Positions 1-11,898 of a DNA stretch of 64,000 nucleotides are shown piece by piece. Every line of letters begins with the position of its first letter. Within the stretch, counting starts at the first letter, position 1. The translations under genes and the position numbers were made by a program. The stretch comes from Clavulina sp. PMI_390 (taxonomy: Eukaryota > Basidiomycota > Agaricomycetes > Cantharellales > Hydnaceae), in contig WIDE01000115.1 of the NCBI GenBank assembly GCA_015039315.1, positions 35,970 through 99,969 of the forward strand, read 5' to 3'. The notes under the pieces were generated by a model. That model was not told the origin of the DNA, made no database searches, and was given only the letters and a program-made list of their open reading frames with translations.

Positions 1-151
1 GGCGCTTAACTCTCCCGCTTTGAACGACTCTGCTGCCTCTCTCATCCACCTCCCGTCTCTCTTCGACCCATCGCCTGTCCTTGACGTCTGATCCCTCTTT
101 ATCTCTTTATCCTTCTTTACACACCTACAACTCCTAGTAAATTGGGAAAAA

Positions 152-2535
152 ATGGCAGGACGCTGGCTCGGCCTTCCGCTCTTACTCTCGCTATCGTTGT
201 CGGTGTTCTCCCCAGTCAATGCCTACCGAACCACCATTGAGAGGAGAGCGATCCCTCCCTCTGCATATGCACCATCACTTGCGCGCCGGTTCTTGTCTGA
301 CGATGAGCTAGCAAAGCGCGCGACCGCCATCACACAAGGCGACACAAACATCAACGACGTGCAGAACTCGCAATATGTCGCCAATATCACTATTGGAGGA
401 GCAAACTTCAACGTCATTCTTGGTGCGTTGTCACTTTTTCAGTATTGCTTGTGCCACAGCGTTGACTCATCATCACCACTATCCTCATAGATACGGGAAG
501 GCATGTCGCCTCGTCGTTGCTCCACTGCGACTTGCTTGACTTCTAACCAAATTACAATTACAGTTCGGACCTGTGGGTTACTGGTACTATCCCTAATTCG
601 TCTGACACCGGGACACCTGCGTCCATCACATATGCCATTGGAGATGCTTCAGGTGAGGCTTGCCGTACATAGCCCGTGTAACCATGAGTGACTAATGCGG
701 ATCGCGGCTATGCTTCCAACACAACAGGCAACGTTCACCTTGCACCTGTAACATTTTCTGATTTCACCGTCGACCAACAAGCTTTCAGTCAGTCTTCTTT
801 TTTTCCTTGGCTTTGTCTTTCCCGCTCCACTGGCTGACCACGATTTTCGTGTGTTCGTTTCATCAATACTCCACGCTCCCCACCGGCGGCGACCCTGACG
901 TCTTGGCTACTGATCAATTATACTGCGCCCGCTGCGGTTTCACACCTCCCAAACAGTTGATGTGGCAAACTCCTCTTCTTTCGGCTCGATTGCCGCCTTG
1001 GGCATTAACGGCTTGGCCGGGCTTGGCCCTGGCTTCAGCTCCGTTGTCAGGACCACCGTCGGTGCGCCCAAGGGCGACACACTGTTGGACAACATCTTCC
1101 AGGTACGCCCAATCGTACACGCTATACTTAGCAGCGAGCAATTTGGCTAAATTTAACCGTACCCGAATCTGCAATTAGCTAAACAAAACCACTTCCAACT
1201 TTATCACTTTCCTTCTTGGTCGTTCTGGAATCACCAATGTCTCTTCCGTTGGAGAGTTTACTATTTCCGAAATCATCTCGGGCTACGAAAACATTACCAA
1301 CCAGCCTCAGATCTCTGTGCAGGAGCTCAGCGGCTCATCACTCGCCAACCAGCACTGGACAGTACTTGCGGACAAGATGATTGGACCCGACGGCAACCAG
1401 ATCTCATACTCTTCCATCGTCAGTGGCACATCCAAGGGCGAGGTCGTAACCGTGCTCGATTCCGGTTTCACCCTGCCTCAAGTTCCACGAAAGGTGTCAG
1501 ATGCGATTTACGGACGCGTGCAAGGCGCCGAGTATGATTCTACAAACGGATGGTGGGTCCTGCCCTGCGAGCAAGAGCTCAACATCAGTTTTGTGCTTGG
1601 CGGACAAACGTATCCTGTCCATCCGTTGGATGCCATCAGCTGTGAGTTTGAGTTTTACTTGCTGGTGGTTCCAGGTAGCTAACTTTACCCGGTTTTTCTT
1701 AGCTGATTATGGTGGCAAATTCTCGAATGGCACAACCGGCTGTGTTGGTACTGTGAGTCCCCCTTCTTGATGATGCATCAGTCTCGTCGATACTGATACG
1801 AACCTGTTCCTTTAGTTCCAGCCTATCACAAGTGGCTTCAGCTTGTCCGGTCAATTCGACATCATTCTAGGGGAGGCTTTCTGTACGTAGTTCCCTTGCC
1901 TCGCTCGCACGCTCTTCCTCATCCCTCACTCCCTACAGTACGGAACACGTACAATCTCTTCAACTGGGGTGACTTCGTCGATGACACTGCTGTTTCTCGT
2001 AACAGTCCCTACGTCCAGATGCAGTCCACCACCAACATGGCAGTGGCACATCAACAATTCGTTGAGATGCGCATGGGAGGCGTGGATCACACAGGTGACA
2101 GCCAGTTCAAGCTCCTGAAAAATGGCCAGAGCTCGCCTGTACCAGAGAGCGAACGTATACAACATTTGGAAGGCTTTGTGAGTGTCCCTTATTATTCCTT
2201 TCTATTTGGGAGAGTCGTTGACCATCTTGATGTCGTTGCATTCTGTCTAGGCATACCGCCATCGTGTCGCCATCGCTGCCGGCACAGTAGGCGCGTTTAT
2301 TCTCCTTCTCCTGCTCTCCACTTGCTGCTTCATTCGCCGGAGGCGTGCACGGAAGCAAGGCGGTAGCAGGGGCGGTCCCGCCATGATGCCGCTCGGCAGC
2401 ACGGCAAATCTACATTCCTATGGAGGATCGAATGACTATGGGAACACGTACAGTGCGGGGTATAACAAGGTGCATGCAAATTCGCATGCAGACCTGCAGA
2501 TGGGGAACATGAATGGGTATAGGCAAGGGCCATGA
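152..2535 (+). CDS. Membrane-anchored A1 (pepsin-like) aspartic protease
   Basis: Ten exons: 152-422, 491-500, 564-652, 728-787, 957-1102, 1179-1641, 1703-1752, 1816-1882, 1939-2177, 2251-2535; 559 aa. The N-terminus has a signal peptide (hydrophobic core LLLSLSLSVFSPVNA). The first catalytic Asp lies in DTGSSDLW (about residue 91) and the second in VLDSGFT (about residue 286), the bilobal arrangement of family A1. After the protease fold the last exon encodes a hydrophobic helix (about residues 471-493, core VGAFILLLLLSTCCF), then a basic RRRR stretch and a Gly/Asn/Tyr-rich tail. This predicts a type I membrane protein with a cytoplasmic tail. It should cleave peptides at the cell surface or in the secretory pathway; the substrate is unknown. 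The DTG codons lie in a 10-nt exon, and the next intron (501-563) starts with GC. The first ATG with a signal peptide was taken as start. The family call is firm; exon 4 end (donor gtcagt) is least certain. Confidence 0.88.
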
Positions 2536-2956
2536 TCGACGGTTGCGTTTCCTTCGCCGTTGCTTTGGCACTTTTGTTCCTTTCCTTGTTCGCACCTACT
2601 CCTTGTTCCTTTATTCTCCTTCGTAGATTCTAATGCGTCCGCATGTGCGCTCTTACTTCGATAGTGCGGCTGATGAGTCCGCCGTGCGGTTCATCATCAT
2701 CGCCATTACATTTTTTGCTTTGCCATCCCATCCATCCCCTTCATATGTTGTATATATCGTACTCTTTTTTGGTTTCTGGGCTTTGCTTCCCTCCGCCACT
2801 TGCTTCATTTTTTTTTAGTTGCTGCCCCCCCTTTTTTTACACTTTACACTCAGCTCTGTAGTCTCCAACGGTAATGGACGTTTCTCATGTTTGTTCTAGT
2901 GAGGTGTGACGCGCGACGCGTGACGGACCCCTCAGTTGCTGTGCTTCCCATGTTTG
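2536..2956. other. Intergenic, 3' region of the protease gene
   Basis: Pyrimidine-rich sequence with T runs (near 2810 and 2830) follows the protease stop, fitting a 3' UTR. No coding region recognised before the F-box-like gene at 2957. Confidence 0.5.
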
Positions 2957-5115
2957 ATGGCTACTCCTTCACTCCCAACTGACGTGGTGCTCGCGATCCT
3001 CCGCTTAATCGACCCTCTAGAGGTTGTGAAATGTCGAGCTGTAAGAAATCTCAGAGCATTGCATTATCAAACTTTTCCTCAATCGTAAATGGCAGGTGTG
3101 TCGTAGTTGGAAACAGGCTATTGAGGAGTCTACAACACTCCTTTACTACATTTGGCTGAGAATATTCGGGAAAACTGATGGACCAATGTCGCTCGAGCTG
3201 ATGGGGTTCAATGAACGACTACAACTGCTCCTCCGGCATGAACGCGCGTGGATGGACCTTCGTCCTGCACGACGCGACCTAATCGGCGACCCGAGATGGC
3301 CCAACCTGCAGATCCTGCCTGGTTTCGACGTCCTTGAAAGGCCCTTCCTTCCCCCGACGGGACATGATAGCTCCAGGGTGCTAGATGTCGACATTTTCGA
3401 ACTCCCATCTACACTCCGTGCTGAGGCTACCATCCCAGCTAGTTTGGAAGGTGACTTGACGAAGGTCAAGAGTCTCCGGGTTGGATATGGCGAGTATGCG
3501 ACGGCTTTGACTCGAACCGAATACAATCTCCACATGCTGTACCAGGTGTAAGTCTCTCAGCTTAAAATTTGGACCTGAAGGATATTGTATGGCTGAATAC
3601 AATCACTAAACTTCTAAAGACATAAAGAGTGCGAAAAAAAAGAACAGATACACTATCACTTTGAGTTCTTCCCTCGAATGCTCACAGACTCGCGCAAGCG
3701 GCATTGGTTATCCAAGAACTCAATGTTTGATTCTGGCTGCGTATTTGCCGGTCTTAACCCGTCTGCTGGTAATCATCTCCGCTTTGGTGTCGAGGCAAAC
3801 CTCTTTTGGGTCGATTGGGCTGGCTACTCTCGGCGTGAAAAATCTGCCTATATGATTTGGGATTGGATGACGGGAGACCTAATCACGGTATTCAGCACCC
3901 AAGCGTCACCTCACGCCAATTATGAATTGCTGATCATCTCCTCTAACGCAGAAACTATCAACATTCGATAACCAACCTGATCAAAACAGCTCTGGGTTCA
4001 CTTTTCTTTCACCCTCCACCTTCATTCATTTGCTCCCATTCAGCAACGGAGCAGAGCGCGGTTGGGCCGCCTACCTGTACGATTTTTCGGACAAATTGCA
4101 CCAAGATATGGATGGATACCCATCTCCTCGGCTAGTCCGAGTTTTCGAGCTCCCATCGTTGAAGAGTAACTTCAATCTCTTGTTCAAATGCACGACATCA
4201 TTCAAGCACACGCTCTCTCGCGAGGTCCTTTTACCATTGTGCTCTCCATCAAGTAGTGAAGATGGTGGCTGGTTTGTCCCCGACGATAAGCCGTTCCAAG
4301 TCGCCGATTATCTCTGTGAATTTCACATACAAGCGACCGATCGGAGCTCTGATACATCAGTTTTGTTCTCCCTTGTCACTCGGTCCGAGGTGCTCTTTGC
4401 TCACTATTCGGAAGCTACTATCCAATGGACAGAATGGGGAGCTAAGAATACTGCGCTATTTGCGACCCAAGTTTTTACTCCTTACATCGCGCCTTCTCAA
4501 AAAGCGTCTGGGGCCCGGATCACCCTTGTAGCCCCTAACACTGAGGCGCCTTATCGGGATCTTATCGGAATCGCGGGTAAAAAATGGGACGTTGATGTCC
4601 TGGATTTTAATCCGCTGCGGTTTCATCGGCGCTTTAGTGATTCTGCCTGGCCATTAGAGCCTCCAATTGGTTCTGACACACAGTCTAGCGATTTGAAGAG
4701 CAACCCGCATGACGACATCTCGAAGGTTGATACATCTCAGAAGAATGCACGATACGAATCGAAAGCTTCTTTCAGCGCCGAGCTGCTCTACCCGATTGTT
4801 GTTAGACAGCGCGGCCAGCGCAGCCAAGCAAGCGTTACCCCAGAGGTTAATAGAATTGAAGCGCTATTATTCAAGGAATGGCCCTTGCGTACGCAGCTAC
4901 CGTACCTCAGGTCAACTTTGACATCTGTCCCTTCCGATGGCATGCCCCATATTCAGGTGGATTCTGAACACGTTCTCATCCAAGTAAGTTTCCAGATTAG
5001 GAACCGATTATTGGTCTTGTGGCTCATGTAATGTTTCTCTGGAAAGTGGGATACACGCAACTCTACTGATATGCGCCAGAGACCAGGCAGGTCCACCTTG
5101 CTGTTAACGTTCTGA
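2957..5115 (+). CDS. F-box-like protein, family copy A
   Basis: Five exons: 2957-3040, 3096-3545, 3648-3887, 3952-4983, 5047-5115; 624 aa. The N-terminal 40 residues form an F-box-like motif (LPTDVVLAILRLIDPLEVV, then VCRSWKQAI), normally the Skp1-binding part of an SCF ubiquitin ligase. The remaining 580 residues have no motif I can name. They contain repeated aromatic patches such as IWDWMTGDL and WGAKNTALFATQ, and could form a beta-propeller-like substrate domain; that is inference. Intron 1 splits the F-box at the same place in all five intact copies. The last exon is short and ends in LLLTF, a terminal motif shared by the family. The start was chosen by alignment with copy B, whose exon 1 is also 84 nt. 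The target is unknown. Confidence 0.82.
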
Positions 5116-5426
5116 GGGGTCACCTTTATCCGTACTGAGCTTAAGGGTTCCCTGTTCAAGATCATCGGCGTTCTTCATTAGCACAGGTAAGGCTACACTG
5201 TGTGACGTTACTAAATTATGGCCTCTTCCTGTCCATATCCACATAGTGAGAATCAGGGTCATTGCTGATCCCATCGCGCCTCCGACGGCTGACGCGTTGG
5301 AGCCATTCGTTGAAGCGCGAGTCATCTCTCAGATATCGTTTTGTCCCTTTACAATACGACTCTATTATTTAGTTTTCGTATTAATAGGACCGAAATTTTT
5401 GGTAGGAAGACATTCCATGACTGCTT

Positions 5427-6267
5427 ATGAATGGAGACGCATCAAGGACTCAATTCTCGTTGAACGCCGTGACTCGCTGGAACCGAGTGACGCGCACTGG
5501 CAGATCTGGAGTACTATGTGCTCGTTATGCGGCAGCTAATGTTCGGTGGCAAGACTGGGGGCCATATAATACTGTACTCATGGCGTTGCAATGTGCAGAA
5601 GAAGAATCTGCCGTCGAGCCCTATCACATAACATCTGGGACTCGGATTGCTGTCGTAGTTCCGGGCACTGAGCAGGTGTCTGCCGACGATCATTATACCG
5701 AAGAATGTCAGTGGGATATTGATGTACTGGATCTCAATTACATGCGCGCCCGCAGATCCTCTCAATCGTGCACTTGGCCAAGAAGTGCCCAAGCTGCCTT
5801 GGGGTCCCAGCACGACGTCACTGAGGATGCCTCGACGGTTATTGCACCCCAGGCAACAGCACGGAGCAAAAGTAGCCTTCCTTCCCGTTTCGGAACCCCT
5901 CAATTCATCCTTACCGGGCTTGACAGCCGGAAGAATGTCGAATCTCTAGCCAGCACCGTCGGTAGTGCTGCAAAGGCCTTTGTTGACTGGCCCTTGCACT
6001 CCCAAATGCCCTACGTTCGGACGTCGATAAGCTCCATCTTGTTCAGCGAAAGCCCCTATCTTCAGATGGACTGTGAGCGTATTATTATCAATGTGAGTCT
6101 CTCACGTGGATCCTAATTGGGGTGCAACTGCTTATGAAGCTTTTCTGTGGAAGGGACCTGTGCAAACGCCCACTCACACTGGATCTGCACAACAGAGCCA
6201 GGATGGGGACGAAATCGAATCTGGCGATGCCGTGAAAATTAATAAAGTGGTGATCCTATCATTCTGA
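5427..6267 (+). pseudogene. 5'-truncated F-box-like family copy
   Basis: Only the C-terminal half of an F-box-like family member remains. From about 5500 the reading frame aligns with copies A and B (VRWQDWGPYNTVLMA, then FVDWPLHSQMPYVRTS, then the conserved end of exon 4 at 6091 followed by gtgagt). The last exon at 6154-6267 is intact and ends in VVILSF, close to the family's terminal LTF. No F-box exon or exons 2-3 are recognisable upstream, and 5427-5500 looks scrambled compared with TLFSFVTR of copy B. It lies between intact copies A and B in the same orientation, as expected of a decayed tandem duplicate. It could be a 3' fragment that is still transcribed. Confidence 0.75.
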
Positions 6268-6746
6268 ATATTTCAGCCTTGGCGATGACTAAACTTTTTT
6301 TCACGCGCCACTCTGACGAGTCTTACGAGCGGGAGGGTAGTATTCTCCGCAGCCGGTCATATATCGCTTGTGGCTGAACCGAATGTTTGCACACGGATAG
6401 TATTGACTTAAAGGAGTAATCGAGGGTATCTAAAGTGTTTTGCTCTGTAAGGGGACCCCAACCAAGTTGTCAATTCGTGATGGTCGCAATTCCAAGCTGT
6501 AGTAGGGAGAATAAATCCCATTTAATCTTGTATACCCCAAAGCCCCTGGATTGATTTGTGAGTGTATTTAGCACAAAATCGAACTTGGGATTGCTGAGCG
6601 TTTGCCGGTGAGCGGAGTTGAGGTGTGAGTTGGCTCCAAGTCGTGTGCCATGTGACACAAGAACCTGACTCGTCACGGGATTGACCCGACGCTCTGCTCG
6701 GGGTTGTGTTCCCACCATAATTGAGCCCTCCGGCCGTAAAAACTCA
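6268..6746. other. Intergenic between truncated copy and copy B
   Basis: AT-rich sequence with no reading frame that matches a recognised family. It presumably holds the promoter of copy B. Confidence 0.4.
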
Positions 6747-8929
6747 ATGACTATCCCTCCACTCCCATCCGAAGTCCTCGTCGCAGTCCTTCGCCTGATT
6801 GATCCACTGGAGGTCGTAAGATGTAAAGCTGTAAGCTCGTTGGTTTCTTGCCACTTCACCAAAGTCGTGATAACTTATTGACTGTAACTATAGGTTTGCC
6901 GACACTGGCGACTTACCATCGAAGGATCCACGGAACTCATCTACTACATCTGGCTGCGAATTCATGGGAAGGTGGATGGGCCAATGTCAGTCCAGCAAAT
7001 GGGTTTCAAGGAGCGTCTGCAGACGCTCTTGCGGCACGAGCAGGCGTGGATAGATCTTCGCCCCTCGCGTCGAGACAGTGTTAATATATCACTAGACTAC
7101 GGCTTTCACCTCCTCGGATTTGATACAGTCGAGATAATGACTTTCCCTCAAGATGAAGAGGATTTTACCCCGCTGGATTTCGACATTCTCAAACTTCCGT
7201 CCATGCTGTCTAACAAGGATCAACCTCAATTTACACTCGAAGATGTGTCTGCTTCCATTAAATTTCCCCAGGAGGACCCAGATCCGTATTCAGCAATCGC
7301 AGTGACTGGGAAATTGTACAATCTCCACATCCTGTGTGACAGGTGAGTTATGAATTAACGACAGCAAGATACTCTCAAAATCAATCGTTTACCTACAACA
7401 GGCGGGGGCAATTCAGAGCAAATACTGCTCGTGACCACCTCCACTTTCAGTTCTTTCCTCGGATGATCACAGACATCAACGAGCAGCATCCTCTGTCCCA
7501 AAAGACCGTGATTGACTCTGATTGTGTATTTTCTAGCCACAGATCACCCGAAATTTATTCCTACAGGTTTGGTTTAGAAGGGAACCTCTTCTGGATGAAT
7601 TTATTCAGTGAAGCGCCAAGTGCACAAACCACCTCCACCCTCGCCGTTTGGGATTGGATGACTGGAGATCTTATGATGGTATGGCAATACATCACTCATA
7701 GGCTCCGTTGCTGATATTTGACCCACTGCAGAGACTGGTCATCCCAAACTCGAAATCCATTGAAGAGAGCAACCTTATGTTTACTTTTATCTCGCCAACC
7801 TCCCTCGTTCACTTGTCGCAGCTCGAAGACAAGTCAGCAGGGCGGTACGAATGGGTCGCCCACCTTTATGAATTTATGAAGGTCTCCGAGCGAGATGTGG
7901 ATGGTTGCCCGATCCCTCTGTTGGTGCGGGTTTTTGAGCTCCCAGCCGTGAAATGTGATGCTCCTTCATTTGGATGCACATCATCGTTCGAGCATGCTCT
8001 CTCGCGCAACACTCTCCTTCCAATGGAATCTACATCAAATGATGGAGAACATGCTTGGCCCCTCCCCACTGACAAGCCTTTCCAGCCTGCCGAATACCTT
8101 TGCGAGTTCCACGTAAAGGTCCGCGGCAGCTCTGATCAGTCGACGCTCTTCTCTTTTGTCACTAGGATTGACATGCTTTCTTGCCACTACTCTGAATGTC
8201 GTGTCACATGGGAAGACTGGGGGCCTCAGAATACCGTTCTAATTGCTTCTCGAGATGTATCGTCCCACCATTACTTTGAACCGTCTCACGAAACAGCTGG
8301 GACACGGATTGCTTTCGAAGTCGCTAATACAGAGGGATTTTCTCAAGACCTCGGTTACGCTGTTCAGTATCGATGGGACCTTACTCTGGTGGATCTTAAT
8401 CCAAGACAATCTCGCAGGCGCTCTCACTCAATCGTATGGCCAAGAGAAGCTCAGGCTGGCTCTGAGTCTCGGTCTCCAAATGCAGAGGGTGCGCGGCGCG
8501 AGGCCGCGGGACCTGTTGGATCCCAGCACGCCCCGTCCAGCAGTGACAATGTATCTTTGAGCGCCGGACCTCCCCAGTTTATTCTTATCGAGAGAAAGCG
8601 CCAACCTGGAACTGACTCTCTAATGGATGCAGTCCGTGCTGGTGAAAGTGCCTTTGTCGATTGGCCCCTACACACTCGCGCACCTCACGTCCAGACCACG
8701 ATTAGCTCTGTCCTTTTCGGTATAAGTGCCAGCATTCAAATGGATACTGAACGAATTATTATCGATGTGAGTCTCTCCCTGGAATGCTCTTGGACGCAAC
8801 CCTACTAATATAATACTCTTGCGAAAGGGATCGCCACAAGCTCGAGACGTAAATGTGGCCGAAGACACGCCGGAAGACGAACTCCCTGATATGGGCGATA
8901 GTAGAGAAATAGTGATATTGACGTTCTGA
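6747..8929 (+). CDS. F-box-like protein, family copy B
   Basis: Five exons: 6747-6830, 6894-7342, 7402-7678, 7732-8766, 8828-8929; 648 aa. The F-box-like N-terminus reads LPSEVLVAVLRLIDPLEVV and, after intron 1, VCRHWRLTIEGS. Downstream landmarks shared with copy A are IYYIWLRIHGK, GFKERLQTLLRHEQAW, VWDWMTGDL, LVRVFELPA, AEYLCEFH and FVDWPLHT. The last exon is acidic and hydrophilic (EDTPEDELPDMGD) and ends in VILTF. If the F-box is functional the protein would be an adaptor of a Skp1-cullin ubiquitin ligase; the long C-terminal region would bind the target, which is unknown. Exon 4 (1035 nt) is nearly the length of copy A's (1032 nt), so A and B are closest relatives in the window. The start is the only ATG that keeps the F-box in frame. 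Confidence 0.84.
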
Positions 8930-9073
8930 ATCTGACCAACATGTCTCTTATTCAGTCATCGTATGAAGGCGGAAATATATTGTGCACCCTAATCCACTCG
9001 CTCATTCTTTTGCTATTCAGCTCGTTGGATGCCCGAAAAAAATACTTGAAAATCGTAAAAGAAATATACTAGA

Positions 9074-11144
9074 CTACCGCCCTGTCCACTTGATCTCGAA
9101 CCATCTGAGAATAGGGAATGACACTGCCGTGAACGCAGCGGCTAGCTCGAAACCCAGATCGCCACCGTACGGCTGAGCAACTTTGATCCCGATGACACCA
9201 ATGTAGTAAGTCTCTGCCATGCCAAGCACAGCTCCCATCACGCCCAGAAGCCCTGAGACACTAGATATGGGCGCACGTCAGCTGTGTATGAAGGTTTCAA
9301 TAGAGGGAATAACGCACATAGCAGCAATTCCCAGAGGGAGCTTCTTCGAGTCCTCATAGGCTTCCAAATCGTACCCCATTTTGCCTCTCCGGAACAGGAA
9401 ATGCTCCTCCGCCACGATGACGACGAAGAACGCCGTCCAATAACTGAGAATACTGAGCAGATTGCTCAACACCGAACTGAAATGTTCCCTGCCCACCACA
9501 CCTGCAATAGTATACGCTATTGCCACCACAAGGGTCCAAACTGCGCGCGGGATGCGCTGGAACCAAGGGGTGAGAGCTTGGAACGAGAGAGCGGCGGAGT
9601 ACGTGTTGGGGACGTTGTTGGCGATGACGGAGAGGGAGAGAATAACGAGGATGAATTTGCCGAATCCGTGCCATGGCTCAAGAATGGATGCGAGAATCGC
9701 GCCAATAGATCCGCTTTCGTAGAGGTCGGCGGCGCCAGGGGTGGTCATGAGAGCAGCACCGAGGATCTCGATGAGCGTTACGGGGATCCAGATACCGAAG
9801 AAGACAAGGAAGAAGCTGCCAGATTGAGAGCAGTGAGTACGTGTCAAGAGTGGAAGCTGGTGTGGTGCAACTCACACTTTAACAGAGGAAGTATTCGCGG
9901 GTAGTCGGACGTTGTAGTCGGCAGCAACTGGAGCCCTAAAAGCAACGAGAATCAGAATTTTACGGGCCATTAAGCATGGTATAATGTCAAATAACGCACC
10001 ACCCGGCGCAGGAGCCGAAAACGATACCGCCGTATGAGAGGACGTCACCAGCGTACTATCATCATGGATGAACAGTTGACCAAGACAATCGATTATTGAG
10101 CAAGCTTACGTTACGGCCAGTATCCTCGAAAGCCTTTTGGGCATTAACATCATAGCCAGCTTTGCCTCCAAGCCCGTACAACATGAGCATGACTACGAGG
10201 AGCACAGTCCAAACGTAGCGCTCGTAGATATGAAGAACTCCGTAGCCAAAGAAGCAGATGATCAGAGTACAGATCTGCCCAAAGAAGATATTAGTCGAGG
10301 CTTGAACGGCTCGTTGAAAAAATCACCACCCACCGATACAATAATGATACCCCACGTCAGAGGCAAAGCGTCGTTGATACTAGAGAGAGTCAAGCCACCA
10401 AGGATGACGCAGGTCACTGAGAATCCCATCTCTGGAGATGGAGGATATAACACATGTCGAGCACGTCAGTGGATCCTTATCGTTGATATCTCCTTGGTAG
10501 AGTCATCCAAACTTACGTGTGAGGATGTTCAGGAACGAGAAGATAGATCCTCCGACATAACCTGAAGAATATCGCGCAATAACCATAGTTCGTAGACCTG
10601 TCTTTGGACCGAGAGTGGCGATGAATGCAGGGAGAAGACATCCGAGGGCGGCGCTGTGCGAATGGGAGGGAAGGGGTGAATAGGTTATTCAGTCATTCAC
10701 ATTGATCAGTATAGATAAGGTTATCAGTACTCACAAGCCCATCGTGACACCGATGGTATGCGGCAGGGTAAGGGTGAAGTAGGCCTGCGCAAGCGAGCCA
10801 ATGGGAACTGAAGCAGAAGCAGTCCATCAGCATACATCCATCTCCGTCACTGCTGGGATAAAGCTCTCCGAGTAAGAGAACTCACCAGTCGTCAGGACGG
10901 TATTAACACTGAACCAAAGGAACAGTGAGTTCAAGCTGTTCCGATCACTTCTCTCGTCCTCGGGCACGCGCTCGATACCCCGAGCTTCGACACCCATATT
11001 TGCCAGCTTGACGAAAAACGATTGGAAAGGTCCGAACCGCTCGGCGATGGCTTCCTCGCGGTCGCGGAGAGGGACGTCGACGTGCGTCTCATCGGGGGAG
11101 GAGATGCCACTGCCCTTCTCTTCAGAATCGTAAGGGGAAGACAT
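9074..11144 (-). CDS. NCS1 purine/cytosine-type permease (Fcy2-like)
   Basis: Nine exons, in transcript order 10886-11144, 10735-10807, 10517-10653, 10334-10431, 10110-10274, 10000-10055, 9876-9935, 9318-9815, 9074-9260; 510 aa, the usual size of fungal NCS1 carriers. The N-terminal cytosolic part contains ARGIERVPEDER just before the first membrane span, typical of the Fcy2/FcyB branch. GPKTGLRTMVIARYS in exon 3 is the conserved region that follows span 2, and LHIYERYVW is conserved in exon 5. About twelve hydrophobic segments are visible. The protein should import purines, cytosine or a related base with protons across the plasma membrane; the exact substrate cannot be read from sequence. 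It is convergent with F-box-like copy B, 144 bp away. The start has an acidic, Ser-rich leader as in homologues. Confidence 0.88.
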
Positions 11145-11898
11145 CGTGTTGGTCGTCGTGATAGAAGAAGATAGCGGCCGAGCAGAAGGAGGAGTCGCTA
11201 AAGAAGAGTCTGAGCACCCTTTGAGTGATTTTTTGGCAGAACTAGCGCAGGAGGACCAGGCAGTTCGCTCAGGTTTTGCTCAACCTTGCCAACTCGTTGA
11301 GGAACTCGAGGAGGGCAAAGAAAAAGGCCTCTCAGGCGGCCACATGGAGCCGGGCTTATATGCGGTTGGGGCTTGGCGACGAAAATAGAAGGGGGGGTGT
11401 GGGGCTTGCAATGTGCTACACGTAGGCCATCAAGCGAGCCAGGTCTTCCTTATCTTTCCCGACGGGCTCGCGCGTAGATGCATGCACTTATGGCTCAGGA
11501 ACAGAACTCAGTAACTTCATTCCGGCTGCCTGCTCGCACGACCCCGAATAGCAGGCACACAGAAATGGGTGATATGAGCTTTGGGCTTCGCGCGTGAGGC
11601 GGGGTTGATGGCAGATCAATGTGTGGTGCACAACGACGATCATTCATTCAACCTAAAACAGGCGCTCAGCGCTAAGATAACATCCGCCGAGGTGGTCCAA
11701 GCGCAAGATTATACTATTTATAGGTCGACATCTACATGCCAGGGCTTTGTAATATACGCGGAGACTATACGTCTATACGTGTGTAGAATGATCAGGGAGA
11801 AGAGTGGAATGGGAGATTGATGTTTGAGATGCAAAGTGCCCGAAGGGATTCGGTATTAAAACGAGCGAAAAGTATTGGGTGTGGGGAAGTTCAGCAAG
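11145..11898. other. Intergenic: permease 5' region and LETM1 3' region
   Basis: This 754-bp gap lies upstream of the permease start and downstream of the LETM1 stop. It is rich in short open frames, none resembling a known protein. The permease promoter must lie here; I see no regulator site I can name. Confidence 0.4.

Noticed and set aside
9284..9904. Long open frame on the plus strand over the permease gene
   Set aside because: It is antisense to well-conserved permease exons and has no family resemblance.
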